Below, one piece after another: positions 13,767 to 28,700 of a stretch of DNA of 64,000 nt; within the stretch, counting starts at the first letter, position 1; every line of letters starts with the position of its first letter. This DNA is from Sitta carolinensis (Eukaryota; Chordata; Aves; Passeriformes; Sittidae). The stretch spans positions 135,631,625 through 135,695,624 of the forward strand of contig CM063284.1 of the NCBI GenBank assembly GCA_032173965.1, written 5' to 3'. The position numbers were made by a program, and so were the translations under genes. The notes under the pieces were generated by a model, which saw only the letters and a program-made list of their open reading frames with translations, did not search any database and was not told where the DNA came from.

Positions 13767-16700
13767 CTAAAAATGAATAAAGATTAGAAGAAAATACTGT
13801 AATTACTTAATACTTAAGTATTTATACACATTTATAACACATTAATTTCAACAGTTCTAATACTGTATATGGATATGAAGTGGCAATGTTGTTAATGAAG
13901 GATAACCTTTAAGATTAAAGCAAGTGTTGATATACCAGACACACATACTGTAACTGAGTTGTACAGCTAGAGTCCTCCAAGCTAGTAGTTTCAAAAAAAA
14001 GTTCTAGAAGATCCAAATGCAAATCTAAGAATAATTTTTCAGCTACATTTTTAAAAGAAAGTAATGGCACACAAGTTTCACATAACTTCCCATTAACAGA
14101 ATAAACTAGTGCACCACCACCTGCCCAACTTCTACCAGTATTTCACCCAAGCACTAAGGAAGCACAATAAAACTTTTAATGTTTAAGCTCTTTAACTATG
14201 TGGTTTGTTCTGATTCTTTTTTGTTTGTTTTAAAGACTGTGCCTCAGAGCCATCCCTGTTACAGTGCTGTTCTCCCCCCACAGAGCTTCCCATATTGTAA
14301 TGTGGAAGAAAGCATAACCAGATGATATTGCTGACTTTCTCATTTTCACTGGTGCTACTTAAACCTTTCAATGACTTTATGACATTTTCTAGAATTTCAC
14401 TAAACAGGTTTAACAGTTAGGGTTTTGCACAGTTCTTCCTCCATGTTCCAGTCTTAAGCACCATTCATTCTCCTTTCAATACCACATATGCACCTACTAT
14501 ACTTTTGAGTACAACTCACTTGGAAAAAGTACTAGAACTGCATTCATAAGTGTCACACTTCATAATCTGCCCTTTCCTCGTGAAGGAGACCATTCAAAGG
14601 AAGCAGAGCAGCAAATAACAAATAGTTATGCAATAGAACAAAATCTAATGATGAAGAGAAAGGTTAAAAGAAAGCAAGAACCACTGTCTAATTCTCAAAA
14701 ATGACTAAGTCTTTTCCAAATTAATTCCTAGTATCAGAACATCTGGTAAATTAAGGCACAGATTAAGAATTATACTTAAATTTATCTCTCATAAAAAGAC
14801 AGCAAGAAGTCGGAAAAACCGTAACTTATACTGACCTCAGATCTACCACTCTGATTCAGTTTCTTCTCAATGTTCATAGCCAACATTTGACTACGAAAAG
14901 ACAGGCTTTTGGTCTTTTCAATCACTTGTTGATAAGGAGAGACTGCATTGTTGCCCATGACTACATGGCCCTAAAACCGAGCAAAGATAAAACAAATTTA
15001 ACAATTGCTCAGCATGCAAGGATCTTTAACATAATACTCCGCTTTCAGAACTTTCACAGATGATCTTAACAGACAAGAGCAAAACAATAAATGAAATCCA
15101 CTACAGTTTATCCAGTAACAAAGTTTTGATTTCTATAGTTTTTCTTTGCCCATGAAATAAAAGAAATTTAATGAAAAACTCAACAAATTCACTTGGATCC
15201 ATCCAGCTTTAAATCAAAAGAAAGGACGTTTAATTAGATTGCTAGGAGGGTGGAACAGGTTGCCCAGAAAAACTGCGGATGCTGCATCCCTGGAAGTGTT
15301 CCAGGTCAGGTTGGATGAGGCTCTGAGCAATCTGGTATAGTGGGAGGTGTCCCTGCAAGGGGGTTGCAACTAAGATGGTCTTTAAGGTCCTTCAAGAAAA
15401 ACCACTCCATGACTCTATGTTCAGTCTTACCAGCTTTGAATCCAATTTGGCATCTAATCGTGCATTTCGAATTAGATTGACAATCCATCTTTCCGCTTCT
15501 TCAGGAGTCATATTCAGTTTATCTGCCAACATACTAAAAGGTAACCAATTTATTAAGTGGCAAACCAGAATTTCTCTGATGATGGTAAACATAACAAGGG
15601 ACTAAGGAATACAAGCACAGTCCAAGATTCAATAAATACTGCATGCCTGAGAAGCTTACTTTCATTTGACTGAAATGACTTTAAAAATTACATACATGCT
15701 CTCCTGCACATCTCCCACTCCCACTGCAAATAAGAAATTCGTATCCCAAAGTGTACACTTACTCATTCTGAACTACATTGTATTGCTTTTACATCTTGAC
15801 CTGCACAATTTTCGTGTGTTCCTATTAAACCTTGTCTACACAAACATTCTTGGAAAAATTGTCATTTAAGTAATTTAATTATTAACAAAAAATCACCACC
15901 ACTAGAATAAAAAAAAAATTTCAACTGAATTGCTTTAAATTCTTATTTAAATGCAATCAGCAGTCAAGAAAGTATAGACTAACTAGTTCAAACAAATGTT
16001 TAGCAAGAAAACTTCAAAGTTCAGAAACAAGACTCATGAGACAGAGCTTGGTATAGAAGACATGACAAATACACTAGGCTAAAACTTCTTGCAATTTCAA
16101 GGAAGGAAGGTGGGGGAGAACAGAGAAAGCAAAATTCTTAATCAAACAAGCACTCTTGTCCAGGAATAATTCCTCCTAATAGTGTTTCCTGCAGGTTTCC
16201 AGCTAACTCCTTTAGCTTCCTGATGGCAGTTGGCTCAGACAGGGTATTTGTAATGCTCATTCTTCCATCAGCTTTCAGACTAAGGTAACAAACATGAGAT
16301 AAGGGCTACAGGCACAACTAAAAAAGCCAGCTGGCTACGAGGAGTTGCACAAGAGGTCAATTTCTCACCATTTTACAGAATCTTGCCTAAACATCTTTTT
16401 CTTCACCTGAAAAAGTCATTTCCTTCTTGATGATTATTTGCATCAAGTAAATACTTTATAAACTATCAATTATTAGCTCATCTACCTGGCTGGACTTCTA
16501 TATAGACTTCTTTATACAGTTGTCTCTCCTATATGGTCTTGATCTCTCACCTTTCTCCCAACTATAAAAGCAAACTGCAAATTCCATTTTTTTCCACAAA
16601 TAAATGTGAAGTGAATAGAAAAAACACAAAGTAACTTAAAATACTGGATTTACACTCATTTAAGCAAAATAAGAGAAATGGTTAACAAGTGTTTGAACTT

Positions 16701-19700
16701 GACAAAGTAAGGGGAAATAAAATCCAACCCCAGTTACTACTGTTCCAATAAACCTTTTAATCTGAGTTTGAATGAGCAATTGTAAAGGCAGAAGAGAGCA
16801 GAAGACATCAGGGATGGAAATTTTTGTGGAACTATCAGTCACCTGGACAGAACATGAGATACTTTAATAGAAAAAAACCCCGTACAACCACTTTATTACC
16901 CCTAATCAGTGATGTTAAACATTTCACATGAAACTAAAGAAATTTTAAACTGAAAGTACATGGGGGTGGCTGTAATTCTCACATTTCTCTTTTAGAAACC
17001 CTACTAAGAGTTAGATAAAGTAAATCCCCTTCCAGATGACCACAAAGAAAGGCTATGCCACTATACTGGGGATTAAGCAACCCAGCTTTGGGATTACAGC
17101 ATGGAACTTGCATTCATGGAGACAGGGCCTTTACTTGTGGACTCTTGACTATGCAGCATGATGGAATACTGCTGTGGGATCTGCTCCGAGCTGGAATTGG
17201 GTTCACAGGATTAAACCAGATGACTTCCAATCTACAGTATCCACACTTCGCTTTTTCCTTAGCAAAAAGGAAAGTCCTCATGCAATTGGAGGGGAAGAGG
17301 GTCCAGATTTCTAGAGAATCATTTCAAGCCAGAAACTATGAAGTATTTTGCATTTGTTAGTAGCAAATAATTTCACCTTTTTCTATCATATCTACATTTT
17401 ACTACTACCTCAGCTGCTTCAGAAGTGGCTTTTTTTAAACTTACAGAATATATGTAGCAACACAACAGAAGTAACACTGCACAAGCACCATTTTCCTGCA
17501 CATGTATTTGGAAAACTTAAAAATCATAGAATGAAAGTGACGGAGTAAAAAGGATGTAAAAATCTGTTGTATCTCAACTTGTAGCTTTGAGACTTACACA
17601 GATTTTAAATTTTAGTATAGAACAACTGATGTTATCAGGTAGCAACTATCTTTTAGTGAATAAAGAATATATCTATCTAAAAACCTAGAACGTTTTCACA
17701 TCTTCAACACAAGAGATGACCTTTCTCCAGCACTTGTGGCTACTGGATTCCCTCGAAAGAGTCTCCTTGCAGCCTACACTGAAGCAGCCAGACCATCCAA
17801 AGTGCATGGATGCCTAATATAGAGGTATTTTCTTGGTAAAGTAACACATGTGGCCAAAAAAGTATTCTCCATCCTTCCTGACTACAGTGCTGTAACAAAC
17901 ACCACTATTCTCCTATCATAGTTAGAACATGTATTTAAAACTCTCAAGATACAAAACACAGCTTAGCCTCATACAAGTTTGACAGCTGAAGTAACAGTGA
18001 TGCTTTTAGATTTACAAATACATAACACTATTAATACTAAGGAAAGTATGAAAGAGAAGTTGTATTATAATAGCTGTATAGGTTACCACTGTTTCTAAAG
18101 ATTCCTAAGATAATTCAATAAAAATTATGTCAATTGTAATGAAATACTATTAAAATTTAAAGAATGGTCTACCATTTCAAGTTACAGTTAATTTCAAATG
18201 CCAGATTCGCCAAAATAGTTTAAATAGTTTCTGTCCCCCAGTTTTATACGGAAATTCACTTATTTGGGTCATGCTACAGCTAGTGTTATTCAAGTTTTCA
18301 TTTACTAAAAAGGCAAAATTACTGAATTCCCCACATGTTCATATATGAAACAAGTCCATCTTATATAAAGTTTTCTTGTGTGTGGAGTACAAAAGAATGA
18401 AGCATATTCAGCTTTTCAATTAAATACAGGCAAATCAAACTAATTAAAACAGAATTAGCTTCATCTATTACTCCCTATTAAAAATGATATTTCAAACAGC
18501 AAACCAATCACAGGGTGATATGGGATGTGTAAACTTGAAGTTACAACTGATGAAGCAACTATGTCCTTTGAAAAAAATGTCAGCTACCTAACAGATCTAA
18601 GTAGTTAAAAAACTAAACATGCATTTATTTTTATTAATATAAGGAGTTGCAAGTTTCCCACTGTTTTCAAAATCATTCTGAATAGCTAAGCAGTACTCAT
18701 CAAGCACTGTGTTATAGCCATCATGTTTTTTGCTCCAGGACTGGCAGTGGAAATCACTCGCTAACTAACAAATGCAAGAACCAGGTCTCAGCCAAACATT
18801 CATTTCAAACAAACACTCATTTCAATTGGCTTATTTCTTCAAAAGCAACTCTAATATACACTAAGCAATACTTATGCGCCTAATTTAGTCAGCCAAAATA
18901 TAATGATTGCTACAGCTTGCAAAGAAATTTAAGGCTGATATCTCTCATTAAAAACACAATGACCTACTGAGAACCACCTCATTACTGACGATTGACTCCA
19001 TGTGCAATTATCTTAGGGTACGTGGCAGGAATATCCATGTCATTCTGAGATAAATGTCTCAACTCCAAATCTATCACTTGTCTCACAACACACAGTAATG
19101 CTTATAAAGAAAGGACACTGCTACCTATAGTTAGGAATCACTCACACATAACAAGGACAGCCAACTACAGTATTTTGTATCATACCCAAAGCTGAAACAT
19201 CACACACAGCACAAAAAATACAAACTATAAAATATGAACTGTAAAATATAAACGCTAAATAAATGGCAACCACTTATCACAAAATTTGATAAAGCTTGCT
19301 ATTTTTGCCATACTGAATCATTGGTACGTTGACCACAGTTTATCAGTAACTTCTGTTACAAGACTTGAAAAATTCTTAACATACACATTGAGGAGTCTTT
19401 GCTCATCGACTGGAGTCAATTAAGAGGAGACTTAGGAAGATATCTAGAATCTAGTTAAAAAAGCTTAAACATCTACTTTCATTGCAAACTCATGCTTGCA
19501 CATAATGCAGTATTCACACCAATAAAAAGAATGTGTAAGAAAGAGCAAGACACTATTTGGCTTTATGTTCCCCAGAAACTCATCCTTAAGAGCACTCTAT
19601 GTACAGGGATTTTCTTTCCCAAATACTTGTTCAAACCCCCTTTATGCCCCTTTAAGCATGCAGTAGTACTCTGCTTTAAGTGATTTTAGACAAAGCGTTA

Positions 19701-22700
19701 GCCTTCTTCTAAAAACAAGTATTAAGTATGAAAAAGCTCTGCCCACAGCTTGTAGTTCCATTTACTATTAGGACTATATGCTACAGCTGACTAAAATGCT
19801 CAAATTGACTGTTTCCCTTTTACATCAAAGCCACTGACTATTTTAAGCTGATATGAAAGATAACAGTATTTTCCAAAGGCAATGAAGACAAACATGTCAC
19901 TCAGTGACTAAACATTAAAAGTAGTAAGAATCAGTCCTTTTTCCAACTACACCTATCCATTAAAAAAAAGCAATCCTTCCAAGAAGTTTGCAATATTAAG
20001 ACAATTTTCTCTCAAATCCTTTCCTTTGAAATTGGGCACTGTTAAATCCTTTCCTCGGAGGACTAGATGCACACATTTGCTCCGGATACAAGCTAGTAAC
20101 AAGACTCCATTGAACTTGATCGATTTGACAGCCTTCATTTCTGCTGTCTCAAGGATCTCTGCACTGCTCTCTACCAGTGAGATTTTCATAGCATTCAGAG
20201 CTTTTCACTTCACTTTTTCTTTTTTAATTTAAGGATGTGGAAACATGGGAAATGTGGGCAAAGGCCAAATGGAAAGAGATATCAAGCATACATAATATCT
20301 TCCCATTTAGTTTTTTTTTTAATATATATACACAAGAGGCATCAGAGCTGATCCATTTGAAAAGTCTGTACTTATTAAATCTGAATAAACAGACATATTT
20401 ACGAATAACAATTTTTCAGCTGAATCACTTTGTGCCACAGGGAATAAAATTCATTGTTTTCTATTTAATTAATGAAAAAAACAATGTGATTTAATAAATT
20501 TCAAAGAACATACCTGTAAGACAGACATTTTTATCTGTATCTACTAAATAAAAATAAATTTAAGCAATTACTGTATTTGAAGTTTGTATTTACTTAATAT
20601 TAACACTCTACTTCAACATGTGGAATTGAGGTCCAAATGAAATCACCAGGACTTTGGTGACACTGGGTATGAAAGCTCCCATTAAATCCAATGGAAATCC
20701 CACTTAGATCTCAGATCTAGATCCCACTCTTAGATCCCACTAAAACCATAACAGTTTTAGCTTGAAAGTACTGCTTGTTTGTGGGGGGCTAGGGGTGGTA
20801 GAGAGAGGTTGTTTTGAAGTTAAACACAATAATTAAACTCTGAAATATAATGGTAATTCAAGTCCATCACATCAGCATTATAAAGCAAGAAACACTACTA
20901 ACCAAATGAGATTTCAGTTAGGATTTCACCTGATAACTAAATGCTTCCTGAAGTTTGCCCTGCTTGTCAAACTGCTCTCCATGACTGATTTTCTGAACTG
21001 AGGAATGAAGACCTTCTCTTACCCAATACTGATGCACTGATGGATGCGACAGAAAGTCTCAAATATAAAGAGACGGGCATTCTCAATGAAGTCCTCAAGG
21101 CAGGCCACTAAGAAGAAATCATTCACAAGCACCTGCAAATGTGAGCAGAAAGGGAACATGAGAGCAAACATCAGTAACCATTTACTGGTAGATACTGCCA
21201 ATAACTAAGAGCAGGCCACAGTATACCTAAAAACATTATTGCTATGTTCGAAGATATGGCAACAAAGCTATAGATTAGCAATATTCTTCATTGTTTCATT
21301 GTACAGGATCTTAGTAAGTTTAAATTGCATACTAACATGATCACTGAGGTCTGACTCGAGAAGAAACTAAGGTCATAACGCGACTGAAGGTGAAACTCTA
21401 CTGCTGTCCTAACTACTAAAAATCCTTTCAATACAAAATTTGACTCCCCACTCATCTTTCAAAACAAAAGGCAAAATTGAGCTTTTCTTCAAGCATTTCT
21501 CAAACTTTAATGGAAAACTTGAATCTCAGCCAAATGCATGATTATCTACTTGCTTCTTCTTCTAGAACTTCTTACGGATAACATTATAACATTAAAGCTA
21601 TATCCTTTACAGTAAGTCACATTTAAGTGTTACAAAATTAGTTGTCAAAAAACCCAACGCCACCCAACCATAAATTAAAGTTTATCAGAAAACACTTGCA
21701 ATGGCATCAAACACCACTTGAAACAAATTACCAGTCCACTGTGAATTTTAGAGGTCTTTACTTAAAGAAAAAGGTGTCATAAATATTTTAAGTCTTACTG
21801 TTTCACACTCTCTCAGCTTCTTCTGAGCTCCATCAAAATCAAAGTTAACATACAAGCATTCCACAAACTCAGTGATAGGGTCCCTGTACGTGTATGACTC
21901 CTGCAAAGAAAAAAAAAATTAGAAACAATATTAGAAATCAAAGCCATGAGGTTGTTCAAGTATTCCTTATAGTCTTAAAAAAAATTAATAATCCATATAT
22001 CACCTTAAAAAAAAGCTGAACTTCCCAATTTCTCTTATATAAGCTACATAAATGTGCTTGCTCTGAATAATCTGGTTAAACAAACAGAGGTGCAGTTTCA
22101 CCTTCAGCATTTAATGCTGAAATCTTTGGGTTAGTAAAGTGTTGAGACTAGAGTTGTCTCTGTACCAAACCTTCAAATTTCATAAAATGTGATAGTCTTC
22201 CTAAATTCTGATTTCAAAAGATGACAACACCAAATCCTTCATGCATGAAACTGAATGATTATTTGATTTTCATGGACAACATAGCTAACAACGATATTTT
22301 CTACACACAAACTACTTCAATTTATTTTAGCATTACAGCTTTACTACTCAGCTTTCACAGCCACCAGGCAGAGACAACACTACATCTACACAAAACTATG
22401 TAAATTTAGATGTAACAAACATCCCCTTAAGTGTTTCTAAAGCATATTTTAAGACATCTTAAATCAATATATATCAATATCTGCTTTAGCATATAGTAAG
22501 ATCAATGATAAAGGCAATTCCTATGAGAGATTTTTTTTTTTATGAATCAAAGTTATTTCTTCCTTCCCCAAAGAACTGTATTTACAATTGCATTATTTAG
22601 GCTTAAAATTCCGTTTTATACATGTTTTTCATATCAGAATTACGCATTACCATTATTTGCAAAACCGTCTTAGAATGAGCATCTCTCAAGTTCGATAAAC

Positions 22701-25700
22701 AGCACTGCTTACCAGCTCAGAACTTGTAAAGATGTTGCAAGTATAAACAATCTTTTATTGCTACTAGAGCAGTACCACACAAGTAATTTCAAATCTATGA
22801 AACTTCTACATCATCATTTAATATCAAGAAACATACAGAGTAGAAGAGCACTAAGAAATCTGATAGGCAATTTCAAAACCAAAGCCCAAATTGGTATTTT
22901 CAAAAGGAGTACCCTAATGGTGTGCAAGATTAAACAAAAGCAAGAAGTTGTAAAATGTTACTTACCTCAAGTATTAGAAATTCGTATTATACTAGAAGCT
23001 CAATATTACAATCAGATTTTAGATAAAGATAAAAGATGAGTCATAACACTATTGATTTATTGCTTCTTACACTCTTTTTGTAACACTAATGCTCAAAACC
23101 AGATTAAACTGCAGCTAAAGTTCGATCTTTGCATTGACTGTTCTTGGCACAGATAGCTCCCCAAATGCTTGCAGTGGTTATAACAGATTGCTAGCCTATA
23201 ATAACCGTACTGTCACATTTATACACACACAGATACAATGTTTATTACACACAATATTACCAAATGTATACAAACCAATACACTTCAAACAAGTAAGCTC
23301 ACTGATTTCAGATAAAACTCTGGGCCATAATCCCATTGATTGTTACCAAGAAACTTTTACTGCTCTTCTCTATATCTTCATCCTCATATGACTGTGACAA
23401 CAGAACCATTTTCAAGTGAATGCATGTGAACTCAAATCAACATACACAATTCAGTGGTTTTGAAATGTAAGAAAGAACCCTTATTCATACAGTAATTTCT
23501 TGTACAGATAGTTGAAAAATAACAATCAGATTCAAAGGCATTTCACATCTAACTGAATTTTCAGCATTTAATCATGTAGAAAGTAAGAACGGTGTGCATA
23601 TCCTCTGCATGTATGTGTATATACACTGCTCATGTATGTATAAAAAAGAAGAAAAACATTTATTCCATCTTCCCACTGACTGATATAAATTTTACTTCAG
23701 TAAAAACTTTCATTGACAAAAACAAGTATCAAAATACCTCAAAATCCTAACCCAGGTATATTACTAGAAGAAAGTTATCATGAAGTCTCCTTAAAAAAGA
23801 GGTAAAAAATATCAGATACTGCAGTCCTTACCTGCTGAATAACCTTGACTAGATCTTTCAGCACTTGTCTACGTTTACGAACATCCTTATTTGTTATGAC
23901 TGCAGTAGTCAAATATCTGAGGATATGTGGGCACATTGTCTGAATTGCATTGAGATACCTAGAAAGAAAAAACACAGAGGTATACTGAAGTTTGTTGATG
24001 ACACTAAAATGGGAGGAGCTGTTAACTCCTCAAAGGCAGAGAAACCCTGGCAAAGAAATCAGAGGGCTGGACAAACATTAATTGTATTAAGTATAACAAG
24101 GGCAAGCATCAGATTCTACATCTGGAACAGGGTAACACTGGATTTATGTACAGACTGAGAAATGAGAAGCTGGAGAACAGAAAGGGATCTGAGGGTCCTG
24201 GTGAAGAAGCTGAATGTGTCACAGTGTGTCCTGGCAGGCAGGGGGGCCAACTGTGTCTTGGTGGACATCAGGCACAGAATCACCAGCTGAGCAAGGGAAG
24301 GGACTGTCCTGCTCTGGAGCAACCTCTCACCTTGGTACTGGGTGTGCTTTTCGGTGCCACAACACAGGAAAGGTAACAAGCTATCAGAGAGCATCCAAAA
24401 GAGAGCAACAAAGACTGCTAGATCTACACAAAAGCCAATCCTCTCACAAATAGCTACAGTGTTTCCATCTCCGTTTTCGCCTCCAGAATTTTTAAAATTG
24501 CTTTGTACAAAATGAGAATAGAACAATACCTTCACTCTGCAGCCCTAAACTCAGCAATTGCATAATCATCATTTGCCTTCAAATTTGATTTAAAGACTCC
24601 CACATAGTACAACACAACTTACTGTGGCTGATAGAGAAAAAGGTCAATGATGTTGTCTCTCCCTTTAGGATGATTAAAAAACACGAACAAAGACCAGTGG
24701 ATGAGCCATGTTCTTTGCTGAAGAGACTGCAGTGGAGAGCTGACAGACTAAGAGAAAATGTAACATTGGTTCAAGTCACAACAAAACATTGGTTCAAACA
24801 CAACAAAAGTTTGCTTGAATACCAATCCATGGAAATCTGTAAATGCTCAAATTTTTGCTATTTTGCATCAGCTATACCTGTCATCGCTCTCAGGATGAGT
24901 TTGACCCCCAGCTTTTTGTCATCTCAGTGATAAATCTACTGGAAGTTATAAGCAAGTTAAATTTTCCAATATTATACACCAAACTGTTTCCTGAAATTTT
25001 CTTTGCTTTTTATGGCAAGACCAGAGATTTTAGCTCTCCAAGACCACCATAAGTTACTAAGTAACCTAAGTTACTTCTTAATTCTAAATTTTGTTCCCTG
25101 TTTTCCCTCTTCAGATGGGATCTGAGTAACTACTTGGCTTTCTCACCTTTTCTGTTTTACTTCCTTTCTAAATCCTCACAAGATGTTTTTTTGCCATAGA
25201 CCCTTAGACACTGATGAAGCTCTATAATCACTTTCAGCCAAAAAAAAAAAAATTTTCTTTATTTAAACCTGCTGATAATGAACAAACAATGGTTCAGCTC
25301 CAAGTACCTGCATTAGCTCCAAATTTCAACAGCACTTCAAACAGACTGCAAAACAATGCACTGAGAATGAACTGAAACAGCAAGTAATCCTCACTCCAAA
25401 GAGCATGACAACAAATTGCTCTGAGTATAGCCTAAAAAAATCTTGGGAGCTTAATGAACCAGCCAAATAGTCTATTATAACCATACAGAATCATAAAGAC
25501 AACAAATTGCAAAAGAAAACTTGCTAACACTAATTATCTGCCACATAGACAAAGAATGACTGAGGGACAGAAAAAACCCCTGGGTTTTCAAGACTCCAGT
25601 TCAGGAGAGTAAAACTTTTCACATGTCTGATAAGGTCAGTGAAGCTCCACCAAGCAAAGAGGAAGACTGAGGGGTGCCTAATCTCATCAGTTGCTCTGAA

Positions 25701-28700
25701 TTAGTCCTACAGCCCCACGCTCCCCTTAAGTCATTGTACTCATCTGAACTCAGAGGAGTTTTGTCAAGAAAACTGAATTAGCTGAAAACTGTTTCCAAAA
25801 ACAAACTGTCTTGCATCTTCTGTCAAAAGAACTGTCTTCATGAGGTAACATAGTTCATTTACATGCATTTCATTCTTTCCAGAAAATGAATAGTACAATT
25901 ATCTGAAATTTAAGCAGCAATTTCATACAATGATACTGTGCTCTCAAATACATCATTAAGATTTTTTGTTTATTGGAAATATATTTGAAAATATATATGA
26001 GAACCTAAGGTGTTAAGAGGAAAGCAATTTGAAAAAGATTTTCCTTATTTCTTCATGAGCATCCTTCGACTCTCCCACTGCCAATAAGTATCAAGTGAAA
26101 AGGTGGTAACCTACTCCTAAACAAAACTGCAAGTGATTTATAGTAAAACTTGAGCACTAGCACCTCTAACCTCTCACCTTGATAAGATGTCAAAGATTTT
26201 ACTTACATTATTATCTATTGTCTCCTTTAGTCTTGTGAGATCTTCCATGGCTGCATCCCAATTCTGCATCAGGATTTCAGATGCCAGTTTTCCCCAAAGA
26301 GAACTCAAAGCATTTCTGTCTGTTGCTGGAACCTATGTTCAACAATAGCAACAAAGTCACATTCTTAGTATTTTGCTAAAAAATATTATTTACTTTTAAA
26401 ATTACTAAGGTTATTTTCTGGCAGTATTATTAATTTACAAGACATCAATTTTGCATAGTCCTAACTCTCCAAATTAAGTTGTTTTTGTTGGTTTTTTTTC
26501 AGAGAAAAAAAAACAAACCAGCGCTAAAATTTCTTAAGCAGAAACTAGGAAATCCTGTAAAAGTAAGACAAAGATTCATGCTGCTGCAGTTTAACTTAAA
26601 AAATCTGAAAAATGGCTGAATACCAGATGACACACTGGTTCCAAATTTATTTTGGCTTTTTTTTTTTTTGTTCCATCATACAAAAATACTTCTAAACTAG
26701 TAAAGTAAGTTCAAGGCAGAAAGAACTTGTAGTAGTAAGAAGGTAACCACCTTCAAAAAGCTAGCATTTCAAACTTCCCATTAAAGCCTTGCCCAGAAGT
26801 GTACTTGTTACAGAACTGTCCACTGGAACTGCAACTTTGCAGCAGTGAACCTGCCTCCTGCAAGGGTAGTCCTAAGGTCAAGCAGTGTTAGTTTTACACA
26901 GGAATGCATTGCACTATGTCAAATCCTGTTCTCAGACTAGTTACAATAGTTCTTTCACAGACTATGTTTCATTACACAGGGCTTTTAAACAAACTTCTCC
27001 CATCAGAATTAGTAACAAAAGTCTTATACTAAGCTATTATCAGCACACAAATCAGTACTTCATTTTTTGACATTACTTGACATGCAAGAACATAATGCTG
27101 TGCCCAGAAAAAACGCATGAAGAATTAAGGACAGTCACCCACAAACCTACATATGTAACTTTCATGTCCCCTCTTGGCACATAAAAATACCCCAAAACAC
27201 TGAAAGTCAGCTTTAGCATCAACATTTAGACTAAAAATTCAACTCACTCCTACTTTAAGCCCTATTCTTCTGATTAAATATACATTTTCCAATTTTTCTT
27301 CTTTAATTACAGTCAATTACAGATTTTTTTTGTGGTTTACTCTAGCAGTATTTCAGGGAATTAAGATTACTTTTAAATGGGAATAGAAACTAGCAAGGAA
27401 AAAGCATCAAGGTACGAACCACTACACGTTTTCAGCAAACACTGCAAAAATCTGTGAGATACTGACTTGCCAGCTGTGTACTTCCAGGCAACCAGGTGCC
27501 AGTTTAGTAGATACTGATTTGAGAAGGTTTACATGCTCTGTGCTGGTTCCAAATCATTTAATTAGAGGTAGCTATTCATGAAAAACTGCTTTTAGATACT
27601 GCAGCTGTTCCAGCTACATTACCAGGATTTTCAAGCAGTTACCTTAAATTTCCATTTGTTAGTAAAGCAGCACATTCACTGACCACTAACAATAAATTTA
27701 CTGTGGTGAGATTCTTACAAGACATCAAATCTTTATTCTCAAAATTCACTCCAACTAGTAAAAATTATATGAATTACAACAAGACAAAAAGAGTTGCTTC
27801 AGAGACAATGGATCTGGTTCTACATTTATCATCTGGCCTGTCTACATTTCATAGGGAGATGACTTATACTCTTAAATCCATCACAGAATTCAAGAAGACA
27901 GATGAGAGCTCAGATAAGAAGCTGGCAGTTCACCATTATCACCAATTACATTCAATCCACCTGCAAGTTTTTCACTGCTGTTGATGACATCTGTGCACAA
28001 AATCAAGTATTCTTAAAAACAAGTATTCATTTCATTGTATTCTATAATTACATGACACAAGACATATGAATTTAAAGAAAAAAATCTGAGTTCTGCTTGA
28101 AAATAACAGAATTGCTGAACAATATGATCATTATTAACCAATACTGTAAACTTTGGCATACAGTAATTGCCTCAAAAAGCTATAAAGTATTATATGCTAA
28201 GAATGAATATAGACAATTTACTAATTTAACTCTTTCACTGAAAATAACATCAAAGAAACAAACCAAGTAACTAAACCCCAAACCAACAATCAATCAAAAC
28301 TTACCAGAACCCTGAAGAAGTAGAGATATTCTGCAGCTCCTGAGTAGTTACCACACTCATACTGGAATTTTGCATACCTGTAGAGTGTATCTAGGTACTC
28401 CTGCCTAAACTGAAAAGGAATACAATAAAAGCATTTATTCACTAGGAAAAAAACCCATGCTGTCACAAGCCAATTTTTATAGTAGAGTAATATTTGAAAC
28501 CTGTATCTTTTCAAAAGACATTATACATAGGAAAAGACAATAGAAAACTGTTATACTCTCAATCCATGCCATGGAATGAAAGATTATACCAATACCAGAA
28601 AAAGGTGAAATCCTGCATTACAAAGTAAAGCACACCTAAGTTACACAGGTGCAGCCAACATTAAGTTTCATCTTTTTTTTTTTTTGTTTGCATAAAAATT

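Noticed and set aside
24116..24535. 139-codon minus-strand open frame in EIF3E intron 7
   Set aside because: It is antisense to a CR1 fragment and has no similarity of its own that I recognise.
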